This document shows, piece by piece, positions 1 through 11,730 of a stretch of 64,000 nt of DNA. How positions within the stretch are numbered: the stretch's first letter is position 1; every line of letters begins with the position of its first letter. The translations under genes and the position numbers were made by a program. The DNA is from Delphinapterus leucas (Eukaryota > Chordata > Mammalia > Artiodactyla > Monodontidae). Below the pieces are notes generated by a model. The model worked only from the letters and a program-made list of their open reading frames with translations. It was not told where the DNA came from and did no database searches. The stretch spans positions 4,467,804 through 4,531,803 of the forward strand of contig NW_022098063.1 in the NCBI RefSeq assembly GCF_002288925.2, in the 5' to 3' direction.

Positions 1-597
1 TCCTGAACCTGGAGGGGCTAAATGCCTGGACCCCGTCTCCTCAAGCCCTGCATCCTGCGTCTTCTGCAGGGTTTAGAGCTGGACCTTTGAAATGGTTGTC
101 AGTCTTCTTTGTAGTACCGGGAGGATGAGATCTTTCCGGGGCTGCACTCCCTAGAAGCATGGACCCTGAGACAGGGGTCCATGTGCAGGAGATTTATTGA
201 GGAAATGATCCCAGGAGAAACTGGTGAGGGGGGGCGGTAGAGGCAGGATGGGGAGGGGGAAAGAGTCAAGCAAGGATGACATTTCAGACAAAGATTCATC
301 CTCAACTTGATCCCACCAGGGAACTCAGAGTTTGTCCTCGTGCAAAGCAAGAGAGCTGGGCTTTCATACTTCTGTGCCTGTCATTCTTCACGCTCCAGTA
401 GCCTGAGGTGTCACCCAAGAGAGGCCCAGGTGCAGATTGTCAGAGGCCAGAGAACACAGAGACCAGGGGAGGGGCAGTCAGGAAAGTTAAAGGAGATGGA
501 AAGGATGTGGGAGGGGCACTGACAATGTCCAAAACAGGTAAGAAATTATGTTACAATACTGTAGACAGACCCCCATGTGAAAGCATGTTTTCTCTTT
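1..597. other. Unassigned non-coding sequence
   Basis: No repeat family, RNA gene or convincing coding frame is recognised here. Short open frames exist on both strands, but none has a domain, a codon pattern or splice context that would support a gene. Confidence 0.5.
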
Positions 598-603
598 AAT
601 TCT

Positions 604-860
604 AATAACAGATACTATTTATTTAAGCCTACTCTATGCTAGGTATTGTGTAAGTGCTTTACACTTATTATCTCATTTGATTATTATGATATCCCTATAA
701 TAATGTTATTATAATTGCTCTTCTTACTGTAGGGATGAGCAAAGTGACTTTGAAGAATTTAAATGGCTTGCCCAAATTCTCACAGATAGAAGTAATATTC
801 AGACCTAGGCTGACATGACTCTGAACTCCATGCTTTCAAGCAGTACCTTAAAGCAGTCTT
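604..860 (-). repeat. MIR SINE, reverse orientation
   Basis: Read on the minus strand this matches the ancient tRNA-derived MIR element. The plus strand shows the typical reversed order: an 'atttatttaagc...ctatgctaggtattgtg' 3' part, then 'ttatctcattt', then 'cttgcccaaattctcacag', then a 'gaactccatgctttcaa' tRNA-like end. Divergence is high, as expected of a pre-placental element. It is not coding. Confidence 0.75.
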
Positions 861-1171
861 TACTCTCCCAGGCAAATTCAGAGGGACATGGATGGTTGTA
901 AGTGTACCACCTGAGGCTCAGCTTTAATACATCAATAGTATCTTACTCCCCTGATGGTCCTCTGATGGCTTTAACCCCCATCCCTACTACCTTCCTTCTC
1001 CTTCCATGGCCATCATAGTGACTTCTTGTGGTGTTCCACCAGCTGGGCTGAGAGCCACTCTTCAGCTTCCAAGTGGAAAGGAGACTTGGCTTTTTATAAC
1101 ACTCATGCTTTAAGCAATAATCCAGGTTATCCCCAAGAATTCCAGAAACATTAGACAAGTTTTCCTCAGGA

Positions 1172-1365
1172 AGCCATGGTATATGTGGAAGAGCAGAGGC
1201 TCTGGAGCCAGGTGGTCTTTGCAAATCCATGAGCGTCTCAGGTTCCTTCTCACTAGGGACAATGATTCTTGTCAGAGTTAAAGGAGATAATGTAACAAAG
1301 GGCCAAGGGCAGGCCCTGGCACAAGGCATGTGCTCAAGAACTGATAGCTGTTATATTTGGAGGTG
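1172..1365 (+). repeat. MIR SINE fragment
   Basis: The plus strand carries 'gcagaggctctggagccagg', the MIR tRNA-like head, and then a degraded core. The 3' end has 'ttaaaggagataatgtaac', 'ggccctggcacaaggcatgtgctcaa' split by small changes. The order and spacing fit MIR; the middle is too diverged for exact borders. Confidence 0.65.
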
Positions 1366-1390
1366 ATTTAGGAATTTTGTTTAGGGAGGA

Positions 1391-1787
1391 TATTTGCTAG
1401 GGCCACTGTAATAAATTATCACAGACTGGGTGGCTTAAACAACAGTAATTTATTTTCTCACAGGTCTGGAGGCAGGAAGTCAGAGATTGGGATGTCAGGA
1501 GGGTTGGTTTCTTCTGAGGCTCTCTCCTTGGCTTGTATTTGACCATCCTCTCTCTATGTCTTCACATGGTCTTTCTTCTGTGTGTGACTGTGTGCTAATC
1601 TCCTCTTACTGATTTTACTTACCAGTCAGGTTGGATTAGGGCCCACCCATATGACTTTACTTTACCTTAATTACTTTAAAGCCCTACCTCCAAATATAAT
1701 AACATTCTGAGATACTGGGGGTTACGACTTTAACACATGCATTTTTTGTAGGTTAGGGTTAGGGGGAGCACAATTCAGCCCATAACA
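1391..1787 (-). mobile_element. MaLR-type solo LTR (MLT1A/B-like)
   Basis: The plus strand begins 'tttgctagggccactgtaa' and continues with 'cagactgggtggcttaaaca', 'ggtctggaggcaggaagtc' and 'ttggattagggcccaccc', and ends 'attcagcccataaca'. This is the reverse complement of an MLT1-type LTR, whose sense strand begins with tgttatggg. No internal MaLR sequence follows, so it is a solo LTR. The subfamily assignment is from memory of the consensus and should be treated as approximate. Confidence 0.75.
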
Positions 1788-1943
1788 GAGGAGCATTTCC
1801 AGGAGGCAGAGTGAGTGGGAGCTTGATTTCAGACTAGGCTGGAGAGGGAGGTAGGGACCTGGCCGTGTCCTGCCTCTTAGGTCATGTTGAATAAGCAGGC
1901 AGTGGTGGCAGGAGGGTATTTGCTCTTCAGAAGGTTACTCTGG

Positions 1944-2260
1944 GGACTTTCCTGGTGGCGCAGTGGTTAAGAACCCGCCTGCCAATGCAGGGGACACGGG
2001 TTCGAGCTCTGGTCTGGGAAGAGCCCACGTGCCGCGGAGCAGCTAAGCCTGCACACCACAACTAGTGAGCCTGCGCTCTAGAGCCCGCGAGCCACAACTA
2101 CTGAAGCCCGCACGCCTAGAGCCCGTGCTCCGCAACAAGAGAAGCCACCGCAATGAGAAGCCCGCGCACCGCAACGAAGAGTAGCCCCCGCTCTCCGCAA
2201 CTAGAGAAAGCCAGCTCTCTACAAAAAAGACCAAATAAAAAAAAAAAAAAAAAAAAAAAA
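1944..2260 (+). mobile_element. CHR-type tRNA-derived SINE, long form
   Basis: This is a Pol III-derived SINE. The A-box-like tggcgcagtgg lies at 1956-1966 and the B-box-like ggttcgagct at 1999-2008. The body of tandem 'cacaacta' and 'agcccgc' motifs ends in a pure A tail (about 2237-2260). Target-site duplications flank it: aaggttactctgg at 1931-1943 and aaggtttctctgg at 2261-2273 (12 of 13 match). The longer body compared with the copies at 34.6, 44.7 and 47.2 kb places it in an older CHR subfamily. Apparent reading frames across it are shadows. Confidence 0.93.
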
Positions 2261-2294
2261 AAGGTTTCTCTGGTTGTATTGTGGACAATTGATC

Positions 2295-2313
2295 TGTGTG
2301 TGTGTGTGTGTGT
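2295..2313. repeat. (TG)n microsatellite
   Basis: Nine and a half uninterrupted TG units, 20 bp downstream of the SINE tail. Confidence 0.9.
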
Positions 2314-2419
2314 ATCTGCATCTGTGGGGCATTTAGACTAAATGCCCAGAATTTCAAGAGAATGGGGAGGAGACAGAGTAAATGCAGGTAGAACAGTTGG
2401 GAGGATCCTGCATTGGTCC

Positions 2420-2800
2420 AGATGAGAAGTGGTTGGGACTAGAGTAGGTGTGGGCGTGTTGATGGTAGTGGAGGAGATGGACAGGAGTAGATGAATTTCA
2501 GAGCCATCTATCCTGATTTCAGGAAGTAAAATCAGCAGGGATTGATTATAGATTTATTATAGGGGTTGAAGAAGAAATAGGTGTCAAGGAGAATTCTTAG
2601 ATTTTTGGCCTGAGCTATTGAATGGGTGGTGGTACCAGTTGCAGGAATTGGAAATATTAGAAAAGGACTGGATTGTGGGGAAAAATTATGATGTAGGTTT
2701 TGGACGTGTTGAGTTTGAGGTACCTTTGAGACATCCAAGAGAAGACATGGGATAGATATTTGTAGGTCATAGATGAGGAAATGGACGACTAAGTTGCTCA
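2420..2800 (-). mobile_element. L2 LINE fragment (RT region)
   Basis: On the minus strand the frame at 2532-2801 reads like the ancient L2 (CR1-clade) reverse transcriptase downstream part, with a 'TQHVQNLHHNF...FPIPATGTT..HSIAQAKNLRILLD' order typical of L2 pseudo-translations. Plus-strand landmarks are 'ttagatttttggcctgagc' and 'gttttggacgtgttgagttt'. It is strongly diverged and inactive. Confidence 0.65.
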
Positions 2801-3039
2801 ATGTCTTAACTAAATTATATCATTATCAATTGAAAATCCAATTTTAGAGTTCAGATCTCTTAGTTATTACTCCAGTGCTCATTCCCAAGGCAGTGCTTCC
2901 TTCTCTTAAATAATTTCTAAGGATAAAGGACAGTGCATACATTTCCCTGGGATTCTGGGCATCCAGTCCAAATCAATCTGCTAAAACACCACATTTATTT
3001 GAAGTTGTCTGTTTTTTTGAGAATTCATCTGATTTCTTG

Positions 3040-4050
3040 TCCTACTGTATAACATATTTGTTATTTCTATATAGTAATGCTATTAAAAGCTACTTATCTT
3101 GGAGAGGAACTTCTGCTCCAGGAGGATGCTTTGAATATATTCTGGGATATGGATCATGTGCCAGAGAAGATGCAGTGCCAGGGCTACACAGGCTGTGGCA
3201 CTGCTTGCCTGGGAACATCGCATTTGAGCAGCATGGCAGTGTGCTCGTGACAGACACGAAAAGTAGGATGTGGAGCGGATTGGCAGTGGGGATAGAGCTG
3301 ACGATGAGTTCAGTTTGGATGTGTTACTGTGGTGTGCCACCTGCACCTACTTACCACAAAGGAAGTGAAGCAATGCACCCCTGACCGTGGGATCCACTGT
3401 GTCCACCACATACTGCACCTCCAGCCCTAATATACCATGCCACCTAGAAGGTGCAGCCAAAGAGAGCAACAGAATGGCCTTTCAAAGGCACAGCTGTGGC
3501 ACCAACTTTGAGATAATACCTTGCCAGGATGGGGTCATCCTCCAGGATGCAATATGCATTCTAAATCAACAACCAATATGTGGTGCTGTGTCCTAAGAAG
3601 GTAGAATACATGAGTCTGGAAACCAAGGGGGTAGAAGTAGAAGGTGGCCCCTCTTGCCATTGCTTCATTGACCCACTTGGGGAATTTGTGTTTCTTGCCT
3701 CTGCAACCCTGGGCTTCACGGGTTTAGAAGTCCTGGTTCTCAGAAGGACATGTTTCCATCAGGAAACACAAGAAGAGTCTCTATTAAACTTCCAGCTATG
3801 ACTTCACTTGGTTACTTCAGGCTCCTCATGCCAATATAGCATAAGGCAAGGGAAGAAGTCATGGTCTTAACAGGAGCACCTGCTTCTGACCATCAGGAGG
3901 AGCTAAAGCTGCTAGATATTCATTTCCCCAGCTGCCTGGGAAGTTGGCTGCCATGGCTCATAGCTGAATCCCTCCCTGGAGATCGCCATGAAGAACATTG
4001 CTTCGCTGAAGATTATGTATGCCCCCTTCTCTGGGGGTGGCCTACAGTCA
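3040..4050 (+). pseudogene. ERVL-type endogenous retrovirus pol relic (integrase end and dUTPase)
   Basis: This is a decayed internal segment of an ERVL-class endogenous retrovirus. Two frames give the identification. Around 3330-3440 lies a degraded tail of the integrase region. At about 3670-3800 and on to 3930 lies a dUTPase-like stretch, with the residue block DPLGEFVF followed by LEVLVL, then a second fragment after the stop at 3799-3801 with DHQEEL (3890-3907). ERVL elements are known to carry a dUTPase domain after integrase. The frame is interrupted by several stops and shifts, so nothing functional remains. Assignment to a named ERVL family is not possible by eye. Confidence 0.6.
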
Positions 4051-4300
4051 AGGGCTGGTAGATCTTGGGATATGAAGTCTGAGCCTCCTTGCCCCAATCT
4101 GGAAAAGATTTGAAGGATCATCTGGTCCCTGTGGGATTGAGGGAGCCTCTGTTGGGGCTGCATCACCGTTCAACCTCTTCTTGCCCCTCCCTGCTGACAG
4201 GGCTCCCTCACAGGTGGTGTTCCTAAGAGCAGCTCCAATAAACCACCACGTGGAAATCTCTGTCTCATATTCTGCTTTCCAGGGAAGCCAAGCTAAGCAA
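4050..4300 (+). repeat. Possible 3' LTR of the ERVL relic
   Basis: Following the pol relic there is a segment with an AATAAA signal (cca-ataaa-ccacc, about 4236) and a terminal 'tgctttccagggaa' block. This order (signal, short R/U5-like piece) fits the end of a degraded ERVL LTR. No matching 5' LTR is seen, so this rests mostly on position. Confidence 0.35.
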
Positions 4301-5579
4301 GATGGCTCAGGGACATGTCAGGTAAATAGCTGAAAATAGAGGCTGGCATTTAGAAGAAAGGTCTGTGCTTCAGATACAGACTTAGACCTCATCCCTCTAA
4401 GGACAATAGTGAAACCATGCTTGGATGAGTTTGCTCTGGGAGAGGGATAGATTCTGACAAAGAGAAGGAGGACACCTGTTGTAGGAGAATGGAAGCAATA
4501 GTAGTATGTGGGTCTATACATGTTACCGTTTGGCATTTGGTAAAAGGCCTTGTAAAGAAGTAATCTTGTAGACCTTAGTACTTGGGGTTTTTAAAGTTAA
4601 AGTTGAAATACTCAGTTCACTAAGATAATGAAGAGGAGGCTGAATAGCATCTGAATTCTTGTAACTCTAACGGTGACATAAACAAGGAACACACTCAAAG
4701 TGCGGCCAGATAGGACAGAGGTCTTAATAGTGAGTAGCTGGTTATTGGAATGAGAGGTCTCTTCCTTGAAAATGATATTATAAAGAGACAAGTCAAATGT
4801 AAATAAAACTCAGACAATAATTATAAACGGACAGTATTTGATCAATCTGGCTCCACCTTGGAGAAAGATCTGGAAAGGAATTTGCAAGGGTCGTGAGATG
4901 TGATTAGGGTGAGATCATAGGGGTGGTAGTCTTGGAGTTGTAAACAAAGGACAGAACTGAGTTTTCATACTTGGAACTTCCTCTGTATTATAACCTGTCC
5001 TGTCTCTTGCTGGCTTGGTGTCATGAAAATAAGATGAATATTTTTATGTATCTGTGTTGCCATTTCTTTCTCCCTGGTGATCACTTTTGCTTAGAATGAA
5101 ACCCCAAGACTGGGAGGATGTAGAATTCATTCTCCTGACATGGTAGCTTTGTGAATCGATTTGGGTCAATGACAATTGTCACCACCCTGTCCTTTTTGCC
5201 ACTCAGAAAGGTTAAGCCTTCCCAGTGGAGTGAGGGTAGGGAGGTAAGAGTCAACAGAGAGTGTGTAGGGTGAAAAGAGAGGGTGGCTGAGGATGGACCT
5301 CAGAGGTTCCCTGAGGGATCATTAACATCAGCTAAAGTTTTAAAGGCTTTTATCCAGGATGGGACCAGCTCTTGCCCTAAACCTAGTTTCCCAGGAAAAC
5401 AATCTTGTATTTTCACTTTGCAGTGAATTTTGTCACTAAACTTTTCATTTCTCTGTTTGTCCTCCCTTCTTTGACCATGTTCAACTTCTACTTCCAAATT
5501 TGAAAGTCTGTAACTTTGCTGAGACATTCCCTGGAGGAGAGGAAATGCATCACATGCTACTCCCACATCTTGGGAGTCA
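4301..5579. other. Unassigned non-coding sequence
   Basis: No recognisable repeat, RNA or coding feature. The open frame at 4318-4536 (-) shows no domain. The sequence looks like ordinary diverged intergenic or intronic DNA. Confidence 0.45.
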
Positions 5580-5667
5580 GGAAAAAAGAAAAAGAAAGAA
5601 AGAAAAAGGGAGGGAGGGAAGAAGGAAGGAAGGAAGGAAAGAAAGGAGGAAAGAAAGAAAGAAAAGC
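5580..5667. repeat. GA-rich (GAAA/GGAA)n microsatellite
   Basis: A purine-only tract of GAAA, GGGA and GGAA units. It explains the Lys/Arg/Glu-rich and Phe/Ser/Pro-rich open frames that cross it on the two strands. Those frames are not genes. Confidence 0.92.
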
Positions 5668-8030
5668 AGACACTTGCCTGGCATTTTCAATCTTACTCTG
5701 GCTCCTATGAAATTTCATCAGCTTAGTGATGCTGGGATACCCAATCTCCAGTTCCAGTGGAAAACATTTCAGGGACATTTAAGAAGATTTCTGCATCAGG
5801 CAGGGGTAGGTATGGTGTTTGGGACCTTCCTACTCACAAATTCTGTGGTCCTACCAGGTATAAGACAGAAACAAAAGCCTGAGATGGTAATTTTTCATAG
5901 GACATCAGGCTCAGGGAACACTTCTGCCCAGCTGATTCCATGTGGCCATTCTCAGTTGTTTATCCTTTCCTCCTGTTTCCTGGTAACTTGAGGGATGCTG
6001 ATAATGCATTTCTCTGTTTACACACCTTCCCTTGCTTCACTCTTTTCTCCAATTCATTCTTTTTTCTCTATTCTTGTGGTTTTCTCTCTGCTTAACTCTT
6101 TTCTTTTCTTTTCTTTTTTTCATTTCATGTGTTGGCTTGCTTTGGTTAGTCTTTGTCTATGTGGATGAAGTCTGTGTACTTGAAAGTTTGTAATGGACTA
6201 TTGGAGTTAAAGTATATTCTGGTAACATGGGTGTTGAGATTCCAAGGGGCAATCCAAAGAGGCCTCATAGGGCCACATACAAGCACAGAGGGGAGTCTAT
6301 ACTGTTGAAAATTACAATTGTTGCCTGACACTGCAATCTAAAAATTGCTACCTCAGTGCTCTAAGTAACTAGCTTTTTCTAAAAGGGATACGAAATGGGA
6401 TTTTGTCAAAACCCGGAATTGTCTCTGCTCAGTCTGCTTTGTCAATGAGCTTTTTACAATAGATTATAGTCACTTTCTCTCCAAGGGAAACAATCCAAAC
6501 ACAAATCCAGTCACTCTACCCAGCTCTGAGTCCAGGATCTCCAGGTGATTTACAACAGTTTCTATTAGTTCAATGGACTCCTCCTTCCTCCTATAAACTA
6601 AAGAGATAAGATTTTTGCCCTCTCTCCTCATGTATAAATTGTGGAGCCATTTTAAAACTCCCATTTGGAAGGGGGAAGAATGGCAGGCCTACAGCAGTCA
6701 CTGGTTTACAGCATGCTGAAATCCCACTGGGAAGACATTGTGAAGACCCCCTTACTCTGGAGGTGTGGATTGTACCTTAATTAGACCCGGCTATTCTTGG
6801 ATAATGTGTGTTTCTGGCGGCTTAGCTGTCCTTACTTGATGGAAATTTTTGAGCAGACGAGTAATGTCATTGAAGCTGAACTTTAGGAAGTACATTTGGG
6901 TCAGAGACACAAGTCAGGAAGTTATTGCATCAATTCAAGGGATAGATAATTATTCTCAGAACCAGAGGATCAATCAGAAAGGAAGGAAATGATAAATGTG
7001 AGAAGCATTTTGGAGGCCGCATTCAAATGGCTTGCTGGCTGGTTGGGAGGGAAAGGAAAGGACCTCTGACTCCAAGGACTTACTCCTGGGTGACAAGGAG
7101 AATGGCGGTGAGGTAGGGAAGTCAAGAGTCAGTGCTGACTTTGGGGAAGATGAGTTTGGTTTTGGCCATTCTTTTGCACCTTATCCACTCACACAGAGGA
7201 AATGAACCCATGTCCTAACTTCACCAATGCACAGGAGCTTCCTGGTTGTAAGTTTTAGTGGGGAATCTTTTTCAGGTTTAAGAAACTTTAAATAAATGCA
7301 TGTTATACATGATGATCAAGCACTCGTTGAGCCTTATAAGTTACCAGCATGATGCTTCGTGTCAAAATGAGTTGTACTGTTATTAAAATGCCTTGAGTGT
7401 GTTTCTCCTGGGGCAGATTTCCTTGTCACCAGGCTTACTTGAACTCCTTGAGTGAAAAGGACCTCTCAGCCTTTAATGGGAGCCCATACTATTGTTGGGC
7501 AGTTCTGGTTGTTGATATCCTCAATTTTATATTGAGCTCATAGTTGTTTTCCTGAAACTTCTGTTCAGAGTACCCAGTTTTTAAGTCTAGAAATACACAG
7601 GACAAGTTACTATTTTGAGTCTAGAAGGTAGCAGCTGTGCTGCCTTATCTACTTTCTTTGTGCTCCACAATGCTTGTTTCTCCATTGCTTTTGTGTGAGT
7701 TACTTTGTAGGATCCTCCACAGGCTGCTGCTGGAGCCATCTGCAGGGGCTCATGCTTACTGCCTGCTGGCCCTGCAGATCCTCACGGTGGCAGAGGCTGC
7801 TTAAGCTTTGACATGAGCCGAAGGTCTCTCTGCTCTATGATAATCCAGTCAGGACTATCTGAAGAAGGAACCCTTAACTTCCACAGACCTTTCGTTGTAA
7901 ACCTTCCCTTGGAACTGGACTCTGAATTGAATAAGGGATTAATCACTTAGAACATGTTTCTATCACCTTCCCTTGCATAAGGGACGGCTGATGAATGCCT
8001 ATAGCAGGCACCACTGGTCGCTCACCAGAT
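5668..8030. other. Unassigned non-coding sequence
   Basis: About 2.4 kb with no confident repeat or gene. A T/C-rich patch lies at 6090-6130. Open frames on both strands are short and lack codon bias or domains. Confidence 0.45.
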
Positions 8031-8551
8031 AGCAGTTCCCTCCTTTCTCCTTCCTAGCAGAGACTGCATTTGCTCAGGCCTCCATCCTTCTTTCACACAT
8101 CCATCCGTACGCTTCAGGAAAAGCTGTCTCCAATTCCAGCCCTGGTGGTGGATGCTAGTTGGTTCCTGACAATACTGGGAATCCTATTCTCTCTGTGTGG
8201 TGCTGCTTTAGGGAAAGGGTTGTAACCCAGGTCTGGTTAATGACATGTGAAGGGAGGTGTCTGGGGACAGGGGCTTCTGGAGATGTTTCCTCCCTCCCCA
8301 GGGAAGCCAGTGGGAGAAGTGACACTATTCTGCCTGTGGACTTGATTGCATCTGATGTGAAGCTTAGAACTCTCCCACCCATCTGGAAGGTGAAGCTAAC
8401 ACACGGAGAAGAACAAAGCCAAGTGAATCACAGGAATTGGATGACCAGATTTCTGAACTTTTATTTAAAGTTAACTCATTTCAGAGTCATCTGTGGTAGT
8501 TTCAGTTGGAGTTCTCAGTTACCAGCAACTGAAGGCATCCTAACTGATACG
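8031..8551 (+). mobile_element. MLT1-like LTR, diverged
   Basis: The 3' end reads 'gttaccagcaactgaaggcatcctaactgatac' in pieces, closely resembling the terminal block of MLT1-type MaLR LTRs on the sense strand. Upstream, 'ggttaatgacatgtgaag' and 'gggcttctggagatgtttcctcc' occur in the order expected inside such an LTR. The 5' border is uncertain. The 169-aa open frame across it is a shadow. Confidence 0.6.
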
Positions 8552-8659
8552 GCGATTCTTTTAAAAGGCACTGGGAAGAGAACACAGTGCCATAACAATG
8601 GCGACATCACCTCCGAGGTTTCATCCGCTATACTTGTGGAAATGGGAATGCATTATAAG

Positions 8660-8680
8660 ATTGATTGATTGATTGATTAA
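8660..8680. repeat. (GATT)n short tandem repeat
   Basis: Five consecutive gatt units (ttgattgattgattgatta). Confidence 0.85.
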
Positions 8681-11137
8681 CTCCAGTGTACATTTACCAC
8701 ACATTGATCTTGTAGACAACTAAGACCTTCAGGTTTTTTTGTCTCCACAAATTCCATTTTATGTGTAAATAAGATTCCTGAAAACCCTTTCTTCCTTAGG
8801 CTGTGACACCAGGGAAATGGTGGGGAGTGGCCAACTTTATGACTGATCAGAAAATCTTCTGTGAGAGTGCCAAATGTATGGCATTCTGCATGCAAGTCCA
8901 CCAATGAAGACGGGGGTCATTGGTGACTTATGGAAATTTCTCCAGCTGAATATGCATCTGAGGATGTGGCCCAGTGGCTGCCTCAAATGCCTCTGGATGT
9001 AGTGACTCTGTATTTAGTTGACTGTGAACTTGTCAGAAAACTACAGCCCTTCCTCTTAAACTCACTCCCTATCCCAAACAACCATGCAACACCTAGCCTG
9101 GATAGATTCTAGCTATTCTGCCCTTGCCAGGGTCCACCTCTGCTTACATCCCCAAACATACTAGAATGTGAGCATTTTCCTCTTGCCTATAAACACTGTC
9201 AATCTGAGCTGATTTCAGAGGCATGTCCTTGCCAGTCTTCTGGTATCCCCTCTGAAATGAGCTCAGATTCATCTGAGCTTGGAGTATAAATCCATTTCCT
9301 GAACTGGTTTCTCCTCTCAAGCTGGTGCTTGGCTAAAAGGCTGCCAAGTGCATTTGCTTGCGTATGAAGTCAATGAAAGGGGTAACAAAAAAATGTCAAG
9401 CCTCTGACACCTTGCCTTTCTTAATAATAAGCTGTCAGCTTCCAAAGATAGAAACTTCAAGTCCTCCCATCCCCTCCCTTCTCTCAGACCAGGAATTGGG
9501 CTTTGGTGGTTTTGCAGGAATTTCAAATAATCACTTATTCAGGTGCTTGCTATTATGTAACCTCAGATGGCAGTGAGTGCCCTGAAAGACTCTTCCTGCA
9601 GAATCCTTCAGCTAAAGCAGTGGAGAAATCCAAATAGCCCCCGGGCTGGCAGCCAATTCTTATAAACCCTACCAGTCACCGCTTCTGCTTCAGAGCCAGT
9701 ATCCCCTCTGTGTGAGACAAAAAGGCCCCAGAATGTGATAAGTGCCTGCAGGCATGGTGGCCGCACTCCCATGGCCAGCTTGACCTTGTGTGGCGTCACT
9801 GTGCACATGGCACTGGCTGGGAGAGCAGAGAGACTTCTTTTATGAAGCCACTCAGTGGAGTAACTACAGATGAATGTTTTCAGTGGCTTTCAAGAGCTGT
9901 TTTTGACTCTGTCCACAGTGAGCATTGCAGCTGCTTCTGATTTAGCCAAGCAGCACAGGGAAGTATGTGTCCTTCTGGGAACTATTCTAAATAACACAAT
10001 GATAAAGCACTTTTGTAGGAAGGAAGAATGCATCTCTGCTTATTCTTATTGTGAAGATTGGAACATGTAGAATTCACCAGGTCTCCACATTTGACATCGT
10101 GAAAATTGTGATTTTCAGTATAGGTCATCAAAAGGATGCCTTGAGTTTATGTATATGGATTTCTTCCCAAAGAGTAAAAGCTTTTTTGCATGAATTATGT
10201 CTAATATTACTTTGTATTCCTGCTAAATGTTTGGAACATCAAGTTTACTACTTGCTTGTTGGAAGTGATGAAGGAATTGTAACCATGCAATGGGATTCAA
10301 AAATGTCCATAATTGATTGCTTCACCTCATTTAGTTTTTGAGAAAAATGAATATAATACACAAGGAGACAATGACCTACAACTCAGAGGCAAAGTACTAC
10401 CTTATTGTTTGCTAGAGCTTTGGACCAGAGCCCCAACTTCTAGGAAGCTGGGCAGGACCACCTGGAGTTCATCTTTTCAAAGCTAGTGAGCATTTTCTGT
10501 TTTATCTCCTGAAGCTCACACCCAAATCTTCAATCTTGCCACCAGGAGAGGACCATCCAACACTCACATTACCTGTGCTGGAGGCATCCATCTGGCATTG
10601 AGTGGAATCAGTGGAGGCTGCCCGATAACCCCAGCTCTTTACTGGAGAGCCAGGCTGAGATATGCTTAAGTGTGTGCTTAGGACATTTGAAAAGCTGGGG
10701 CAAAGAAAAGAAAAGTCAGCTGCTTTGAATATTCCTAGAAAAATCTAGAAAGAAACTTTAAAAATTTTATTTCGTTACTTTTGTCAGAGGGAATTACTAT
10801 AATATATTTAGTGCTTAGGCCTTTAGAGATCTTGGTCCAGCCAAGATCTTCTCTTTCTCCTGGTGAGAGAAGTGGGAACATCTGAAAGGGGGTGGTGATG
10901 GCAGGACTTACTTGGTCAAGAGAACTTGTTGCTCTGGATCCATGGGTGTTAGAGACGGAAGGGAGAAAGCCGTGCCTAAGAGCTGAGCTTTTAGTGCAAA
11001 GTGACTGCACCCCAAGCAAACATGATCTACCTAGTGTTTCCATGTCTGACTAATCCCTACCAACTCTTCCTTCCAGGAAGTGTAGAGTCCAGGTGAGGAA
11101 TTATAAGGGAGAGCAGAGGTAAACCTTGGACTTCTTT
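8681..11137. other. Unassigned non-coding sequence
   Basis: About 2.5 kb without a recognised element. Frames such as 9358-9576 (+) and 9608-9808 (-) have no family resemblance. No RNA gene was recognised. Confidence 0.45.
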
Positions 11138-11325
11138 CACTAGAACAAACCTTTAGTATGTATCAGAATCATCTGTAGAACTTGTAAAAACACAGGTTGC
11201 TAGGCCCCATCACCAAATTCTGATTCGGTAAATTTGGATTCGGGATTAAGAATTTGCATTTCTATCTTGTTCCTGTGTGATGCTGATGTTGCTGGTCCAG
11301 GAACCACACTTGGAAAACTTGTATC
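11138..11325. mobile_element. MER5A-like hAT-Charlie element
   Basis: It shows the MER5A landmarks in order: 'tatcagaatcatctgtagaa' at the left, 'ctaggccccatcaccaaattctgattc' in two pieces in the centre, and 'gctggtccaggaaccacactt' near the right end. MER5A is a non-autonomous DNA transposon with near-palindromic ends, so the strand is left open. Confidence 0.75.
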
Positions 11326-11603
11326 CAGAGATTCTGGCCATTGGGGGTGGGGTGGGGCAGGGAGTTAAAAAGCTCTCCTAGTGATTATAATGTGCAGCTA
11401 AGATTGAGTAGTACTGCCCAGTAGAAACCTTTGCTAAGGGAAATCAAACAGGAGTGGAAACCATCTTTTTATCATGATCAAAACTTTTCCTACCATGATC
11501 CTGCCATTGATCAAAAGAAAAATAAATTGAGGAAGAAAAATAAATACATACATCTGTGTCTGTATGTCTATCTGTCTTTAGAACGTTCTACTCATGTACT
11601 TAA

Positions 11604-11615
11604 AAAATTAACGAC
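11604..11615 (+). repeat. Target-site duplication, LINE-1 copy A (left)
   Basis: aaaattaacgac here pairs with aaaattaataac at 16926-16937 (10 of 12 match), bracketing copy A. Confidence 0.6.
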
Positions 11616-11730
11616 AAACTTGCACAAGCCTCTTAGATAGGCTCATCCACCAGAGGGTAGACAGCAGAAGCAAGAACTACAATCCTGCAGCCTGTGGAAC
11701 AAAAATCACATTCACAGAAAGATAGGCACG

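Noticed and set aside
1944..2030. tRNA-like A and B boxes in the SINEs (possible tRNA genes)
   Set aside because: The boxes belong to the tRNA-derived SINE head. The sequence does not fold as a full tRNA with intact acceptor and anticodon arms, and a SINE body, tail and target-site duplications follow.
5500..5991. 163-aa frame on the plus strand and a serine/phenylalanine-rich minus frame
   Set aside because: Much of both is the GA-rich microsatellite at 5580-5667; the remainder has no family likeness.
8159..8668. 169-aa frame on the plus strand as a host gene
   Set aside because: It overlaps an MLT1-like LTR, lacks a domain and has no plausible splice context.
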